Assembly (NCBI GenBank): GCA_964554125.1
Contig: CAZKNG010000120.1
Span: 1-5,130, forward strand
Length of the DNA stretch: 5,130 nt
Reading direction: 5' to 3'
Source: JAGHBT01 sp035311885
Lineage (GTDB): Bacteria > Krumholzibacteriota > Krumholzibacteriia > Krumholzibacteriales > WJIX01
Positions 4,811-5,130 of the stretch are shown here, piece by piece (within the stretch, counting starts at the first letter, position 1; the number at the start of each line of letters is the position of its first letter). The notes under the pieces were generated by a model. That model saw only the letters and a program-made list of their open reading frames with translations. It did not search any database and had not been told where the DNA came from. The translations under genes and the position numbers were made by a program.

Positions 4811-5130
4811 TCATTCCTTACCCTTCGAGTAAATATATTTAGGGTCGAACGCGTCTCTTAATCCATCCCCGAGCAGATTCAGCGAGCAGATTGTTAAAGA
4901 GAGGATTATGCCCGGAAATATAGTAAGCCACCAGGCGGAACGCATAAATATAATACCATCCGATATCATCCTGCCCCAGCTCGGCGAAGGGGGCTGAACT
5001 CCCAGACCGAGAAAGCTCAAACTCGATTCAGCCATAATCGTCATTCCGAGGCCCATCGTATATACAACTATTACCGGAGATAAACACTGCGGGAGAATAT
5101 GCTTTATTACCAGAGATATATTTCCCGCCC
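4811..5130 (-). CDS. OppC/DppC-type peptide ABC transporter permease, C-terminal fragment; runs off the right edge
   Basis: The last 105 codons are visible, with the 5' end beyond the window. The first residues (AGNISLVIKHILPQ) are the end of the cytoplasmic coupling helix, the 'G...I.LP' part of the EAA motif that contacts the ATPases. Then comes a membrane segment with MTIMAESSLSFLGLG, the hallmark VQPPSPSWGRMISDG, another hydrophobic segment (WWLTIFPGIILSLTI) and the family ending NLLGDGLRDAFDP. This is the inner-membrane subunit that, with OppB/DppB, imports short peptides. OppC and DppC cannot be told apart from this part; nickel permease NikC is a related option, but the QPPSPSWG pattern favours peptides. 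An internal ATG at 5056 is not the start, because the reading frame and family similarity continue upstream to the edge. The neighbouring cytosolic peptidase suggests cell-wall peptides as a cargo. The downstream hairpin at 4788-4802 is weak. Confidence 0.95.
   Translation of the reverse strand, partial: AGNISLVIKHILPQCLSPVIVVYTMGLGMTIMAESSLSFLGLGVQPPSPSWGRMISDGIIFMRSAWWLTIFPGIILSLTICSLNLLGDGLRDAFDPKYIYSKGKE

Noticed and set aside
4650..4832. 60-codon plus-strand open frame across the permease/peptidase gap
   Set aside because: It has no ribosome site or similarity and overlaps the promoter, the repeat and the permease end on the other strand.
4811..5056. permease as a complete 81-residue gene starting at ATG 5056
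   Set aside because: The frame stays open to the edge, and residues upstream of that ATG (VIKHILPQ and following) match the OppC/DppC family.

Overview
The window is a stretch of chromosome-like DNA in which every supportable gene lies on the minus strand. Transcription therefore runs from high to low coordinates. In that order there are: the 3' part of an oligopeptide/dipeptide ABC transporter permease (OppC/DppC type, cut by the right edge); a two-SH3b + NlpC/P60 cysteine peptidase resembling the cytosolic muropeptide endopeptidase YkfC; a secreted, very acidic beta-barrel-like outer-membrane protein; a rhomboid intramembrane serine protease with a TPR-like C-terminal tail; and the first 60 codons of a RadC-family protein (cut by the left edge). 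No rRNA, tRNA, insertion sequence, CRISPR array or integrase was seen.

The organism is a diderm (Gram-negative-type) bacterium. The evidence is a Sec signal peptide followed by a barrel-like protein ending in Tyr-His-Phe, which is typical of outer-membrane proteins. Base composition is moderate, with AT-rich intergenic regions, clear Shine-Dalgarno sites and sigma70-like TTGACA hexamers. The style (short conserved housekeeping genes, an orphan acidic barrel protein, a rhomboid with a TPR tail) would fit an uncultivated FCB-group or deltaproteobacterial-type lineage. That is an impression, not a demonstration.

Layout. 1-181: radC start. 182-368: AT-rich intergenic region with repeated CTGAAT/ATTCAG hexamers. 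369-1610: rhomboid-TPR gene, starting at TTG. 1611-1970: gene-free except for the strong intrinsic terminator of the barrel gene. 1971-3176: barrel gene. 3177-3523: long gene-free leader with several perfect hairpins, a TTGACA promoter at its upstream end, and four helically phased A-tracts behind that promoter which also encode the Lys-rich tail of the peptidase. 3524-4636: NlpC/P60 gene. 4637-4810: intergenic region with a second TTGACA promoter and a 9-bp direct repeat at 21-bp spacing over its -10. 4811-5130: permease.

How the genes may work together: a peptide importer next to a signal-less YkfC-like endopeptidase suggests uptake and breakdown of cell-wall peptides (murein recycling). 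The other three genes look like independently transcribed neighbours. The most unusual signals are regulatory: the phased A-tract/promoter/structured-leader arrangement before the barrel gene, and the two-turn direct repeat before the peptidase gene. I do not see a convincing new defence or mobile system here.
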